Shown here piece by piece: positions 38,868-49,530 of a stretch of DNA of 64,000 nucleotides. A program made the position numbers and the translations under genes. The notes beneath the pieces were generated by a model, which was not told where the DNA came from, made no database searches, and saw only the letters and a list, made by a program, of their open reading frames with translations. This stretch comes from Schistosoma mansoni (Eukaryota; Platyhelminthes; Trematoda; Strigeidida; Schistosomatidae), in assembly GCF_000237925.1 (NCBI RefSeq), contig NC_031498.1:30436923-30500922 (forward strand). Reading direction: 5' to 3'. Each line of letters opens with the position of its first letter. The stretch's first letter is position 1.

Positions 38868-39385
38868 GTGTCCCCAAATGCCCTGGTACGACCGAGAGTG
38901 AGGAGAGTCCGCTCTCCCTCTTTCAATGCTCTCACATGGCCACGCTTATATAGCCCCTGCCAGGGAAGTCCTACTCACTGCCTTCTCAAGGCGGGGGTGT
39001 TGTTCACGAAAGTGAGAGGACGAAAACGAATGTCCGACGCTTTGACCGGGTTGGTGGACACGGAAATTCCACCTAGGGGAGTTGGAAAACCCTGATTCCA
39101 AACCAATGGTGCACATGGGCTCCAGTATCCTGAGGGAACAAATGGCGTATGAATCAATCGTTGGTCAGCGGTTACCATAGGACTGCATCTCCTCACGATG
39201 CTCCACTGCCTTGTGGATTAGACCTTTAGGTTGAAGGCTCCGGGTGTGGTCCCCTAAGAAAACCACCTGCTTCGGTTTGTGCACCCTAGCAGTGTTGTAG
39301 CCCTCATACAAATCAAATGAGATTGGTTCGGCGCAAGTATATGGTGCTCCCTTGTACCAACATTTATATGATTAGATAGTAATCA
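38868..39385 (+). repeat. Repeat R copy 4
   Basis: CCCCAAATGCCCTGGTACGA to a degenerate TTTGTACCAACATTTATATG tail. Confidence 0.75.
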
Positions 39386-39936
39386 TAATTATTATGTAAG
39401 TGTTCCTAAGTTATGTAGTTAAGGTAAGTGAAAACCTAAATGAATTACATATCCAAAGGACAACATTCACTGATTATATATGACTTATTTTAATATAAAG
39501 ATATACAAACATGAACGATGAATATTCTGCTTCAACAAGTTGTCGTGTTTCCTAATTATGAGTTCAAACCAATGATTGAATTGTATGTATAAAGCCGATC
39601 TGTGGACAGGTAAACAGTAAAGTAACGTGGCGTTTTGAAGATTCTAAACTGGCTGATTACTCTATTTAGTGGCCTTATCAAATTATTACTTTTAATCATT
39701 ATACAAGTAGTAAATGTTAGTTTCCCTTATAAATGATGCAATTCAATATCTTCATTCATGTGTTCCTACAAAAGAAACATTTGTACACTTCTGTAGCAGA
39801 TTTATCATTGTGTCTTTCTGAACAGCCTCAAACCCCGTGGAACAAATGTCTAGCATATTGCGCTGATGCTATCAGCCTGTAACAAGAACTGACCAAAGAT
39901 ATGTCTGTTAAATTTTATAATAGTTGAAACGACAAC
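39386..39936. other. No gene or repeat recognised
   Basis: AT-rich intergenic sequence. Confidence 0.5.
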
Positions 39937-39949
39937 CATGTTATATATA

Positions 39950-40290
39950 AATTCATTTAGTATTGTTTGTTTGAATCTTCCAATCGATGTGTTAGGACTG
40001 CAACTGGTCAGTCTCTAATTGGCATATGTACATACTGTGCGTATTGACTCGATATAGCCTAAATTCACAAGCATTATAAGCAAAGATGGATAGTGGCTAG
40101 CAGTGGAATCCAGTTTGACGCGCGTTTCGTCCTATTTGGGACTCGTCAGCTGGGTTTACATGCATCTCAGAGTTCATGTTCACTCCTGGACTTAAACCCA
40201 GTACCTTTTGCTTCAAACGCCATCGCGTTATCCACTCGGTCACTGAGTCCTGATAGCTACTTGCTTGTGCGATGGGGTGAAGTTTAAATT
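39950..40290 (-). repeat. Family A hammerhead SINE, unit length, 13-bp target duplication
   Basis: A 341-bp insert lies between identical CATGTTATATATA (39937-39949 and 40291-40303). In minus orientation: AATTTAAACTTCACCCCATC, tRNA-like part (CAGTGACCGAGTGGATAACG; GGTTTAAGTCC), ribozyme, downstream block ending AATACTAAATGAAT. Confidence 0.9.
40110..40153 (-). ncRNA. Hammerhead ribozyme, family A, intact core with AAA insertion
   Basis: CCAG, CTGACGA, GTCC/GGAC, CGAAAC, palindrome ACGCGCGT, C, AAA, CTGG. The three extra A residues lie between the cleavage base and stem I. Confidence 0.82.
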
Positions 40291-40474
40291 CATGTTATAT
40301 ATATACCATTCAGACTGTAAGTTAATTAAAAGTTTAGAGTTAATAATCAAAATAAATAAGATGAATAAAGGGTTTGAGAAGTAATAGTACAGTTAACTAT
40401 GGAGACTACTTATTGCATGAAACAATGTGAATCAAGGAAGAGATGATAAAATTCAATCCGTTTGTGATGAATTT

Positions 40475-40640
40475 TCAGAGGATCTCCATTATACTACCTA
40501 TACGAATAGATAAGTAGTATGTATCACGAAGTAAAAGTAGTATACTTACGAACGAAAGAAAAGGGAAGAGAAAACGGATAGCAATGAAAATAACAACAGG
40601 AATAGAGGAACAATAGAGTAATAGGGAACAACTCAAATAT
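40475..40640 (-). repeat. Repeat D-like fragment
   Basis: TACCTATACGAATAGATAAG and AAAGTAGTATACTTACGA resemble the D end block. Weak. Confidence 0.35.
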
Positions 40641-40867
40641 GATGTGTAAATAGTTTTTTTCATGTATTGTTTTCATGTTTTAAAGATTCAGTGAGTAATG
40701 TTGCACAGTGCAATAAACTGGTTTATTATCCAAGACTTCGTTTATTATAGGAAAATCTAGGACAGTTGATTGATCTCATTTAAGACATATCAGTCAGTTA
40801 TTGAAATCACGTGATGTTATTTGTAGGTGTGTATAGTTGGTTCTCGTCAGGTAAAATGACACACGTT

Positions 40868-41065
40868 TTGGATAGATATAGAGTTGAGATCATGAGTCAA
40901 TTGAAAGTAGACCATCAACGAAAACCTGGAAGCACTGGACGGCCGTTCCGTCCTATTGTGGGACTCCTCAGCACCGTTGGATGCCGACTCAGTGGTCTAT
41001 CGGTTAAGTACTCGCGCGCGAGACTGGTAGGTCCTGGGTTTGAATCTCGCGAGACGGTATCGTGT
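40868..41065. repeat. Family B head-to-head fragments
   Basis: A minus tail and partial ribozyme (40868-40973) run into a plus tRNA-like part (40975-41065: GACTCAGTGGTCTATCGG, GGGTTTGAATCTCGCG). Confidence 0.75.
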
Positions 41066-41084
41066 TTATGTCTTAGAAATATTA

Positions 41085-41815
41085 CTCGCATCTAATGGGA
41101 TCACGTTACCTATGGCGAAGACGAGATATCCATCTATCAATTAAGGGACGAGTATACTGTGCAGTAGTTCGTTCTGTTCTAATTTACGGCTGCGAAACGT
41201 AACCATTAAAAGTAGAAAGTAATTGTAAGTTACTAGTATTTGACCACAAATGTCTTAGAAATATTGCTCGCATCTCCTGGGATCACCGGGTAAGTAATAG
41301 TGAGGTTAGTCACATGGTATTAGAGAATGATGGTAAATCAATTGATGAAATTGTAAATCTTCATCGACTGAGATGGTTAGGCCACGTGTTACGTATGCCT
41401 GAATACCGATTACCACGACGCGCTATGCTGACTAGTGTAGGGGATGGTTTGAAGAAAGTCGGGGGTGGCCAAACCAAAATGTGGTATCAGAGCTTGAAGT
41501 CACTAACTTCTAGTCTGAACCATGTTGATAGATGTAGACTACTTGGTTGGGGTCTGCGGGACTATCGTAACCAATGGTTGGAGACTGTGTGTGACATGGC
41601 TCAGAATCGATTACTATGGAGTAGGTGTATACACTCTTTATCTTCTCTTAAACCTTGAGTTTGAAATTGCTTCATATCTGTCTTTCTTCCTTTACTATAT
41701 CCTTATATATTACCACCATTAAATGAACTACTTCTATGAGTTCGGTGTTCATCTTATTGTGCTAGTGAGGTATGGCAACTTGGACCGATGCAATATATAT
41801 ATACCTCAACCTACG
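41085..41815 (+). pseudogene. L2 LINE RT C-terminal domain and 3' UTR
   Basis: Codons: VYCAVVRSVLIYGCET, stop, [83 protein letters not shown], stop at 41656-41658. The 3' UTR runs to GGCAACTTGGACCGATGCA at about 41775-41793. The frame is open for 114 codons, so this is a fairly young copy, 5' truncated. Confidence 0.85.
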
Positions 41816-42339
41816 TTGTAGCTAAGTGACTATTTATGAGTTATTTTTGTAACCAAATGAAAAAAAAACAAAAAAACTTTCTTCCGGTAACTAATATACT
41901 ATTGAATAACAACAAATAAATCGACCTCACTTTTTTTGCTTTTCGTTGTTGTTTTTTTCTTTACATCACAATAACTTCTACTACTATTCTACACAGGTAA
42001 CTTAAGAAACCCCTACCATTTAGAAAAAAGGGGGGAAAGAAATAAGGGAAAGACTATTCCCATATTACTATTTTTACATCCTAATTCATATTACTAATAA
42101 TGAGAAGAAAAGGAGAAAAAAACCAAAAAAAAAATTTTTTTCGTTTAAAATAATCATAATTATGTCAATCAATTAAAACTTTGATGTTTCACTTTTTTTT
42201 CTTTTTTTCTATTTTTTTGTTTCTAATTACATAATCATAATTATAGGTGGAGGCAAAATGAACTGTGGAATGATTTCGGACGGAAATAAAGTAAAAAAGA
42301 AACGAAACAAAGCAACAAAGAAAATCAGAAAGAAAATCG
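41816..42339. other. Homopolymer-rich spacer
   Basis: Runs of A and T (41860-41880, 42120-42150, 42190-42225). No gene seen. Confidence 0.6.
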
Positions 42340-42662
42340 CACAAGCAAGTGGCTATCAGGGCTCAGTGGCCGAGTGGATAACGCGATGGCGTTTGAAGCG
42401 AACGGTACTGGGTTCGAGTCCCAGGGTGAACATCAATTCCGAGATGCATGTACATCCAGCTGACGAGTCCCAAATAGGACGAAACGCGCGTCAAACTGGA
42501 TTCCACTGCTAGCCACTATCCATCTTTGCTTATAAGACTTGTGAATTTAGGCTATATCGAGTCAATACACACAGTATGTACATATGCCAATTAGAGACTG
42601 ACCAGTTGCAGTCCTAACACATCGATTGGAAGATTCAAACAAACAATACTAAATGAATTTAA
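42340..42662 (+). repeat. Family A hammerhead SINE, full unit, AAA subfamily
   Basis: A box TGGCCGAGTGG (42367-42377), B box GGTTCGAGTCC (42411-42421), ribozyme, then GATTCCACTGCTAGCCACTA and the downstream block to CAATACTAAATGAATTT. This is the clearest family A copy. The short frame through its tRNA-like part is not a gene. Confidence 0.9.
42456..42499 (+). ncRNA. Hammerhead ribozyme, family A, AAA insertion
   Basis: CCAG (42456-42459), CTGACGA (42460-42466), stem II GTCC/GGAC, GAAAC (42481-42485), palindrome ACGCGCGT (42484-42491), C 42492, AAA 42493-42495, CTGG 42496-42499. Confidence 0.85.
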
Positions 42663-42663
42663 A

Positions 42664-42985
42664 ATGAGAAGGGGTTTCGTGGAGATTTCAGTATTTTTTC
42701 ATAGTTGAAATTATGAGTCAATTAAAGCTGCTGCGCACTGCTGAGGAGTCTCATAATAGGACAAAACAGCCGTTCAGTGCTTCCAGGTTTTCCATGGTGA
42801 TCTAGATTCAATTGACTCATGATTTCAACTATGAAAAAACAATAAAAAAATATGAATATCAGAAGGGGGTTTTTGTGTGGATATCATAGTAATTTTTCAA
42901 TAGTTGAGATCATGAATCGATTAAAGCTAGACCATCAGTGAAAACATGGAAGTACTGGATGGCTTTTTTGTTCTATTTTGGGACT
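42664..42985. repeat. Family B fold-back pair and a further minus copy
   Basis: A minus tail (42664-42728) meets a plus ribozyme and tail (42730-42835: CACTGCTGAGGAGTCTCATA). A second minus tail and ribozyme fragment follows (42860-42985). Confidence 0.75.
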
Positions 42986-43004
42986 GTTTGAAATCTAGTA
43001 AAAT

Positions 43005-43245
43005 TCAACATTTCAAAGTGTAAGGATGGCTCGTTGGCGAACTCAAGGAAGCCTCAACAAGCTCAGAGAGAGCTGAAGACATTCCATCTAATCATCGTTA
43101 GAGGAACATTCTAAGATGTCGACGTTTAGCTTCGCTATTGGATGAATAAGAAGGATCCCCTATGTGCCTATTGGCTGTCCGAGTTGATGATTTATTTTCA
43201 GCCAAAAACTATAAGTACATGATTACATGTTGATTATTATCAAAA
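43005..43245 (+). mobile_element. Repeat T, divergent fragment
   Basis: GAGAGCTGAAGACATTCCAT, CTATTGGATGAATAAG and ATTGGCTGTCCGAGTTGATG align with the reverse complement of 29880-30030. Confidence 0.45.
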
Positions 43246-43254
43246 AGTTAGACA

Positions 43255-43380
43255 ATAACACCATTGGATGCCGGCTAAATGGTCTGGAGGTTAAGCGTTC
43301 CGTGCGCGTGATCGAAGGTCCTGGGTTCGAATCCCTCGAGCGGAATCGTGGATGAGCACTGCTGAGCAGTCCCTATTGAT
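43255..43380 (+). repeat. Family B tRNA-like part with truncated ribozyme
   Basis: CGGCTAAATGGTCTGGAGG, GGGTTCGAATCCCTCGAG, GCACTGCTGAGCAGTCCC, then lost. Confidence 0.7.
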
Positions 43381-43809
43381 GCTCCATTCAAACACAATGT
43401 TATACTAGATATAGTACATATAATTAACATCATAAGAGACATAAAGCTTTAAGTAAAGATTTCATGCAACCCAATGTAGGTAATGCTGATTAAAAACGTA
43501 TATACCTACAAAATGTAACTTCCTGTCAACAGTTAGTTTTAATGGATCAATTTAATGATTAAAGCACCAGGATTTTTTTAGTTAAAACTCTGTTCTTCAT
43601 CTACTAGAACTTGAATAACTTTCATTTTATCAATAGTATTAATTTGATTTCGAAGGTAATCAAACGAATGACGTCCTAACATGTCGACTTAGAAAATCAG
43701 TAAAGTCAACACAGCGAATCAAGAATTACATAAGATTGACAAGCGCTAACTTACAAAAAAAAGCATTATACTTTGTTCGGAAAAATGATATTATCTAGTA
43801 CAGAGGGAT

Positions 43810-44010
43810 TATGGAGGTTGTAGAGTTTTCATAGTTAAATCATAAACTGGAAACCTAGAAGCGCTGGACAACTATATGGTATTTGTATGGGACTACAGGG
43901 GATAGAACCCTGGACCTTTGATGTAACACGAACACCTAACTTGTAGAGCGTTAATTCATGACCCATTGGTGCACATATCCGACTTCAATCAATTCACGAG
44001 TTCAAACCTG
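43810..44010 (-). repeat. Family B, highly diverged minus copy
   Basis: GGAAACCTAGAAGCGCTGGA, AACCCTGGACCTTTGATG and the 5' boundary block CAATTCACGAG are recognisable. Confidence 0.55.
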
Positions 44011-44307
44011 GCTCTTTTCATGTATATGAAGAACTGAATGTTGATATCCTACTTGTGCTGTTATTCGTTTTTGATAAGGATCATTACATCAGACTATAAT
44101 TGATTGACTTTGAGATTACATCGCCGATAAACTCATTATTCTACATACAGATTGATTGAAACGTTACTATGTTAAGCCCCCATAGCTTATTCCAGTTTCT
44201 GGACAGACCAAGTTACCCATTCTTCCTGAGTCATATTTTGAACTTTTTAATTATTCATTTATCAAGCCTTGACTATTTTTATGTTCACGTATGTGTGTAT
44301 TCAGAAT

Positions 44308-44410
44308 ATACAGATGTTTATTAACCGTTGTCTACGCACAATACTTCAGATCCGTTGACCAGACACTATCAGCAACATTCTACTGTGGGAGAGAACAAAC
44401 CAGCTTAACA
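44308..44410 (+). mobile_element. L1 LINE fragment
   Basis: ATACAGATGTTTATTAACCG, CTTCAGATCCGTTGACCAGA, CAGCAACATTCTACTGTGGG; internal 100 bp only. Confidence 0.75.
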
Positions 44411-44544
44411 ATCTTCCCAATTGATAAAAATCTCTGTTGAAAATTAACATGAATGAATGTGTGAATAAAGGGAATTTGTAAAGTAATAATAATAATAGCT
44501 TGCTCAAGATTTTAACTGAGGAACTACTATAAGTAATTTTTAGT

Positions 44545-44705
44545 AAAGATGGATAGTGGTTAAAAATGGAAACGAAAACGGGTGTTTCTTCGTCAGTTCG
44601 TCAGCTGGATGTAATCACATCTTAAAATTGATGTTCACTCTGGGACTCCATCCCAGTGACGCTCGCTTCAAATACCATCGCGTTACATAGTCGGTAGACT
44701 CGAGC
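44545..44705 (-). repeat. Family A hammerhead SINE, decayed
   Basis: Plus strand GATGGATAGTGGTTAAAAAT, CGTCAGCTGGATGTAATCAC, CTCTGGGACTCCATCCCAGT. GAAAC is lost. Confidence 0.65.
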
Positions 44706-44904
44706 TCAAACTGAAGATGAACGAAGTTTGAGCCTTCAAATTTTATAATTTCAATCAGTGATAAGAAAATGTCTTTAAGTCAAAGGGTTATCTATAAATT
44801 GCCAAATTTTATTAAATGTATATATATTTTACCTATAGAGTCCATCATCTTATCAATTATTGTTTACTTTAATAGTTCAGTCCATGAGTCAATTAAAGCT
44901 AGAC

Positions 44905-45400
44905 TGGTTTCAAGAGATATTTCCTGGAGTTCTAGTGAGAAGCAGTGACCAGTGAAGTTCAACCAGGTCTGTCGTGAGATATCAACCCACTGAAGGCAAT
45001 GGTGAATGGTTGCTCAATTTCGTAGATTGTTTGAAGTTAGACATTAACAATGTTGGATGCTGGATCAGTGGTGTAGAAGTTAAGCGCTCACGCGAGAGAC
45101 CGATAGATCCTGGATTAGAATCTCGCGAGATAGGATCGTGGATGCACACTACCGAGGAGCCCCACAATAGGATGAAACGGTTGTCCAATGCTTCCAGGTT
45201 TTCCATCGTGGTCTAGCTTCAATTGAATCATGCATCCAACTTTAACATTATAGAAAACCTGGAAGCGCTTGACGGCCATTTCTTTCTAGTATAGAACTCC
45301 TCAACAGTACCCATCTAAGATCCCGCTCACGGGATTCAAACTAAGAACTTTCAGTCTCTCGTGTGAACACTAACTATTAGACCATTGAATTTCAAGACAT
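44905..45400. repeat. Family B head-to-head pair
   Basis: A plus near-full unit (44905-45240: 5' region, GGATCAGTGGTGTAGAAG, decayed ribozyme, tail) is followed by a minus copy (45245-45400) from GAAAACCTGGAAGCGC to its tRNA-like part. Confidence 0.78.
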
Positions 45401-45654
45401 TATTCAATTGATTACCATATTACAGAACTATGTTTAACAACAAAAAATCAAAGTTTAATTGTCTGTTTATACATATCTATTAAATAAATTCATTCAACCA
45501 TAAAAATAATCCTCATCACCATCATAATTAAGGTGTCTTTAATTTTTAATTATTTATGAATAATTAAGGGAAAAAAAAGTTGTATTCTGTATACCAAAAA
45601 AAATGATAATAATTAAAAGAAATTGAATTAGGATACGAAAATAATGATTCACAT

Positions 45655-45985
45655 CATTAGAATGGGAAGCAGTGACCAGTGGAGTTCAACTGAGTCTGTT
45701 GTGAGATAACAACTCACTGAAGACAATTGGTGAACGGTTGCTGAATTTTGTGGATTGGTTGAAGTTAGATATTAACACTGTTGGATGCCGACTAGCTCAG
45801 TGGTCTGGCGGTTAAGTGCTCTGGCGTGAGACTGGTAGGTCCTGGGTTCGAGTCTCGCGAGGCGGGATCGTGGATGAGCACTACTGTGGAGCCCCACAAT
45901 AGGATGAAACGGTCGTCCAGTGCTTTCAGGTTTTCCATGGTGGTCTAGCTTCAATTAATTCATGATTTCAACTATGAGAATGGGA
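45655..45985 (+). repeat. Family B hammerhead SINE, near full
   Basis: GTGACCAGTGGAGTTCAACT, GCTCAGTGGTCTGGCGG, GGGTTCGAGTCTCGCGAGG, ribozyme with CTGTGGAGCCCC (core changed), GGTCGTCCAGTGC, tail. Confidence 0.8.
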
Positions 45986-46664
45986 AACATTTTAGAAAGT
46001 ATGTTGTACCAGACTGGTATTTCATATATCTGTATACCTACGAATTAAATGAGATCGTACACAATACTTACTATATTCAGGGAGACGGTCTTTAAGTAGT
46101 TAATTATTCCTGGAAAAATCATCAAATTAAGCAGTGATCATGTATTTAACAATGGGCAGCTTCCAGAATTGTCCACCTACACGTTATTTTGAAGTCTTGA
46201 CGACTAAATTATGAGTAAAACAGATATAGTTATTATTATTAGTATTAGCTTTATTCAATATTTTATTTTTGGTACAATATAGAATTCTCAGCAACAATAT
46301 TTCTACAAGTTTCCATTTCTTACTTCTTCGTCGATCCTGATGATAAATATTCAATGATCGCCAGTTAGAAGTTAGAAATCCAGTCAATCGACATCTAAAT
46401 AATGTAGATTCTTTTTGGTGTATATCACCTGCCAGCAATCACGATCTCTCTGATTCCGCCTTTTTTAAACTTTTACAGAGAAAGGTTGTACACGTTTCAG
46501 AAACGTACCTTAATAGGTTGTGCGATTAATAGCCATAATGATGTGTTAAAACAAACAAAATTAGATAACTTGTTGAAATATATGGATGACAAGAACAGGT
46601 AGCCGAGATGTTTAAGCAGGCCACCACATTGGTGTGATTGTGTGTTCAATGGATTAAATCATGA
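45986..46664. other. No gene recognised
   Basis: AT-rich; the 84-codon minus frame at 46184-46438 shows no family feature. Confidence 0.45.
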
Positions 46665-46730
46665 ATCGACCATGTGAGAGCATTTCGACAGGGAGAGAGG
46701 ACTCTCCCCACCCTCGGCCGTACCATGGCA
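46665..46730 (-). repeat. Repeat R 5' fragment
   Basis: CATGTGAGAGCATTTCGACA, CTCTCCCCACCCTCGGCCGT; only the first 65 bp of the family. Confidence 0.65.
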
Positions 46731-47364
46731 TATATACAATGTAATAAGAGTTGCTTGTATCTAACAATATACCTCAGATAAATTGACATTATCCACCATA
46801 CATGGTGGGAAATGTTAACCCATCAAGTTTATATGTGTGGCGAATGAAACAATCATTACAAGCGGTATTGGATAACCGTTAGATTACTTTACAAAATGGC
46901 TGAAGTTGGAAATATAGACCACTCGAGACCAATTTTATGGTCTAGTAGTCAAACGCTAGTTGTGAAACCTCAAGGTCCTAAATTCTATCCTTGGAGAGGT
47001 CTTCGGTCCCCACTACTGTGTAGCCTCGTATTAAGATGGGACCACTATCCAGTGCTTTCCGACTTCCAAAGCCATATCAGTTAATGACAATTCGTGACGA
47101 ATATCACCGAGTATATTTATAGTATGTGACATATAAGTAACTTATGAACTATATAAATTTTACCTAAGAAATATACATAACTACCTTGAGTATATTCATC
47201 AGGTATAATGAATAATCCGTTAAGTGAAAGGATTGTTTACAATATGTTCATTTTCATATCTATTCAATTATGTTTAATATTATCATGTAGGGAATATATG
47301 ATTATTGTAATAAACAAAGGGAATTAAAGGGGGAAATTAAGGAAAACACAATTAGAAATGGAAC

Positions 47365-47455
47365 GACATCCCCACCACGAGAAGGCAGTGGTTAGGACTT
47401 CCCCTGGCAGAGGCTATATACGCATGGCCATGTGAGAGCATTTCGAGAGAGAAAT
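47365..47455 (-). repeat. Repeat R 5' fragment
   Basis: CACGAGAAGGCAGTGGTTAG, GAGGCTATATACGCATGGCC. Flanked by GAAATTAAGGAAAACAC at 47333-47351 and 47453-47469, possibly a target duplication. Confidence 0.6.
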
Positions 47456-47534
47456 TAAGGAAAACACCATTGGAAACAGAACATTACATTTTTTGGCATA
47501 ATTCATATCAGAAATAAATTAATTACAGGGGTAA

Positions 47535-47918
47535 AACATCAATGGGAAGATTCAAACAAAACAATACCAAGTGAAATTAAACTTCGCCTCATTGCAAAAG
47601 CAAGTGGCTATCAGGGCTCAGTGGCCGAGTGGATAACGCGATGGCGTTTGAAGCAAAAGGTACTGGGTTCGAGTCCCAGAGTGAACATCAACTCTGAGAT
47701 GTAGGTACATCCAGCTGACCAGTCCCAAATAGGACGAAACGTGCGTCAAACTGGATTCCACTGCTAGCCACTATCCATCTTTGCTTATAATGCTTGTGAA
47801 TTAAGGCTATATCGAGGCAATACACACAGTATGCACATATACCAATAAGAGACTGACCAATTGCAGTCCTAAAACATCAATGGGAAGATTCAAACAAAAC
47901 AATACTAAGTGAATTTAA
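47535..47918 (+). repeat. Family A hammerhead SINE, longer than one unit, 10-bp target duplication
   Basis: Flanked by identical ACAGGGGTAA (47525-47534 and 47919-47928). The first about 46 bp (CATCAATGGGAAGATTCAAA...) recur at the 3' end, 338 bp downstream. In between are CAGTGGCCGAGTGGATAACG, GGGTTCGAGTCCC, ribozyme 47711-47754 and the downstream block. Confidence 0.92.
47711..47754 (+). ncRNA. Hammerhead ribozyme, family A, mutated core, AAA insertion
   Basis: CTGACCA instead of CTGACGA; stem III ACGTGCGT and the extra AAA before CTGG. Confidence 0.75.
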
Positions 47919-48299
47919 ACAGGGGTAATAGTTTTAAAGTAGAAATAAACTATCGTTGATTATATATCTATGAACATATTCAATTGATTGTTGTTAAAAC
48001 TTCCAATCTCTTCTATATAAGAACATTCCAATCTTGTTCTAACTGTGAGGTTATTCATTGTTTTCTAATAAACTGTGTTTGTCATTTGTTTGAAATGATC
48101 AAACGATTATGTATACGGATTTGAACTGGGTAATATAGTTATACTCTTAATGTTTACTTGATAAGAATAAGCTTGATTGGATGATATGTTTAATATCGAT
48201 TTCAATATGATACTATTGTAATTCTCATTCTATGTGTTAAAGTGGTGTAAAAGTCTTCTCAGAATGACATGCAGAAAGGAATTTTGAAACGAAATGAAA

Positions 48300-48525
48300 C
48301 TAAATGGAGTTCAACCATGTCAGATGTGAGGCAGTAACCCATTGAAGACAATGGAAGATGGTCGTGCAATCTCGTGGATTGGTTGAAGATAGATATTAAC
48401 ACTGTTGGATGCCGGCCGGTTCAATGGTGTAGAGGTTAAGCGTTCTTGCATGAGACCGATCGGTCATTGGTTCGACTCTCACATGCTGGAACGTGAATGC
48501 TCATTGCCGAGGACGAAACAACCGT
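48300..48525 (+). repeat. Family B hammerhead SINE, 3' truncated
   Basis: 5' region, CCGGTTCAATGGTGTAGAGG, CCGAGGACGAAACAACCGTC (ribozyme collapsed by deletion), then L1 sequence. Confidence 0.7.
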
Positions 48526-48810
48526 CCACTCCATCCAAACCTGTCCTGGGCAATCCTTTCCAGTTCTTTACAGTTAACATTCATCCTTTTCATATCTGCT
48601 TCTAATTCACAAAGTAATGTGTTCTTCGGCCTTCCTCTTTTCCGCTTCCCTTCACCATTCCATGTTAGGGATTGTCTCGTGATGCAATTTGGTGATTTCC
48701 TTAATGTATGTCCTATCCACTTCCAACTTCTTTTCCTAATTTTCTTTTCAAATGGAAGCTGATTTGTCCTCTCCCATAAAACGCTATTGCTGATAGTATC
48801 CGGTCAGTGA
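48525..48810 (-). mobile_element. L1 LINE C-terminal fragment
   Basis: CTGTCCTGGGCAATCCTTTC, AAGTAATGTGTTCTTCGGCC, GTGTCCTATCCACTTCCAAC-like antisense text of the L1 coding end. Confidence 0.8.
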
Positions 48811-49084
48811 TAATGATAATAAGGAACTTCCCATTAAAAAAATATAGCATACCAAGATAATAAGGAAACAAATCCATCTTAATATAATTGAATTTTATAA
48901 CTTATGAAAGCCTATCAACTAACTGACGTTAATGAAATTATGACGGTAATGTTAATATTAATAATTATAATACATTCTATCAAGTTGTAGATCAAGTAGT
49001 AGGTCAAGTGTACATCTTTTATATGAGTTATATATATAAACAGATAATCGTAGTTTATTTGAAATTTTTCAATGAAATCATTAA

Positions 49085-49530
49085 GTGTAGTTGAGATCAT
49101 GAGTCAAGTGAAGCTAGACCAACATGAAAAACCTGGAAGCACTGGATGGCCGTTTCGTCCTATTGTGGGACTCCTCAGCAGTGCGCATCCACGATTCCAC
49201 CTCGCGAGATTCAAACCCAGGACCTATCAGTATCTCGCGTGAGCGCTTAACCTCTAGACCACTGAACCAGCATCCAACGGTCTTAAAGTCTAACTTCAAT
49301 CAATCCAGGATATTGAGCAAACATTCAATGTCTTCAGTGAGTTGATATCTCACAACAGACCTGGTCGAACTCCACACGTTACTGCTTTTTATTAGAACTC
49401 CAGGTAAATACCTAATGGAGCCAGTCACTAGTAAGTATATGAGCATTATCGGAACGGGGTTTTGTGGTGGTTTTAGTAATTTTATGTAGTTGAGATCATG
49501 AGTTAATTAAAGCTAGATTATCATGGAAAA
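49085..49530 (-). repeat. Family B concatemer, minus
   Basis: A full minus unit (49085-49440), then its 5' end joins a second tail (CGGAACGGGGTTTTGTGG at about 49450) to 49530. Confidence 0.82.
49139..49184 (-). ncRNA. Hammerhead ribozyme, family B, intact core
   Basis: GCACTG, CTGAGGA, GTCC/GGAC, CGAAAC, GGCCATC, CAGTGC. Core intact; one stem III base changed (AUC at the cleavage triplet). Confidence 0.8.

Noticed and set aside
42361-42435. tRNA gene candidates (A and B boxes at many sites)
   Set aside because: The boxes lie in repeated SINE units and the arms do not close into a cloverleaf with a proper acceptor stem; they are Pol III promoters of families A, B and C.
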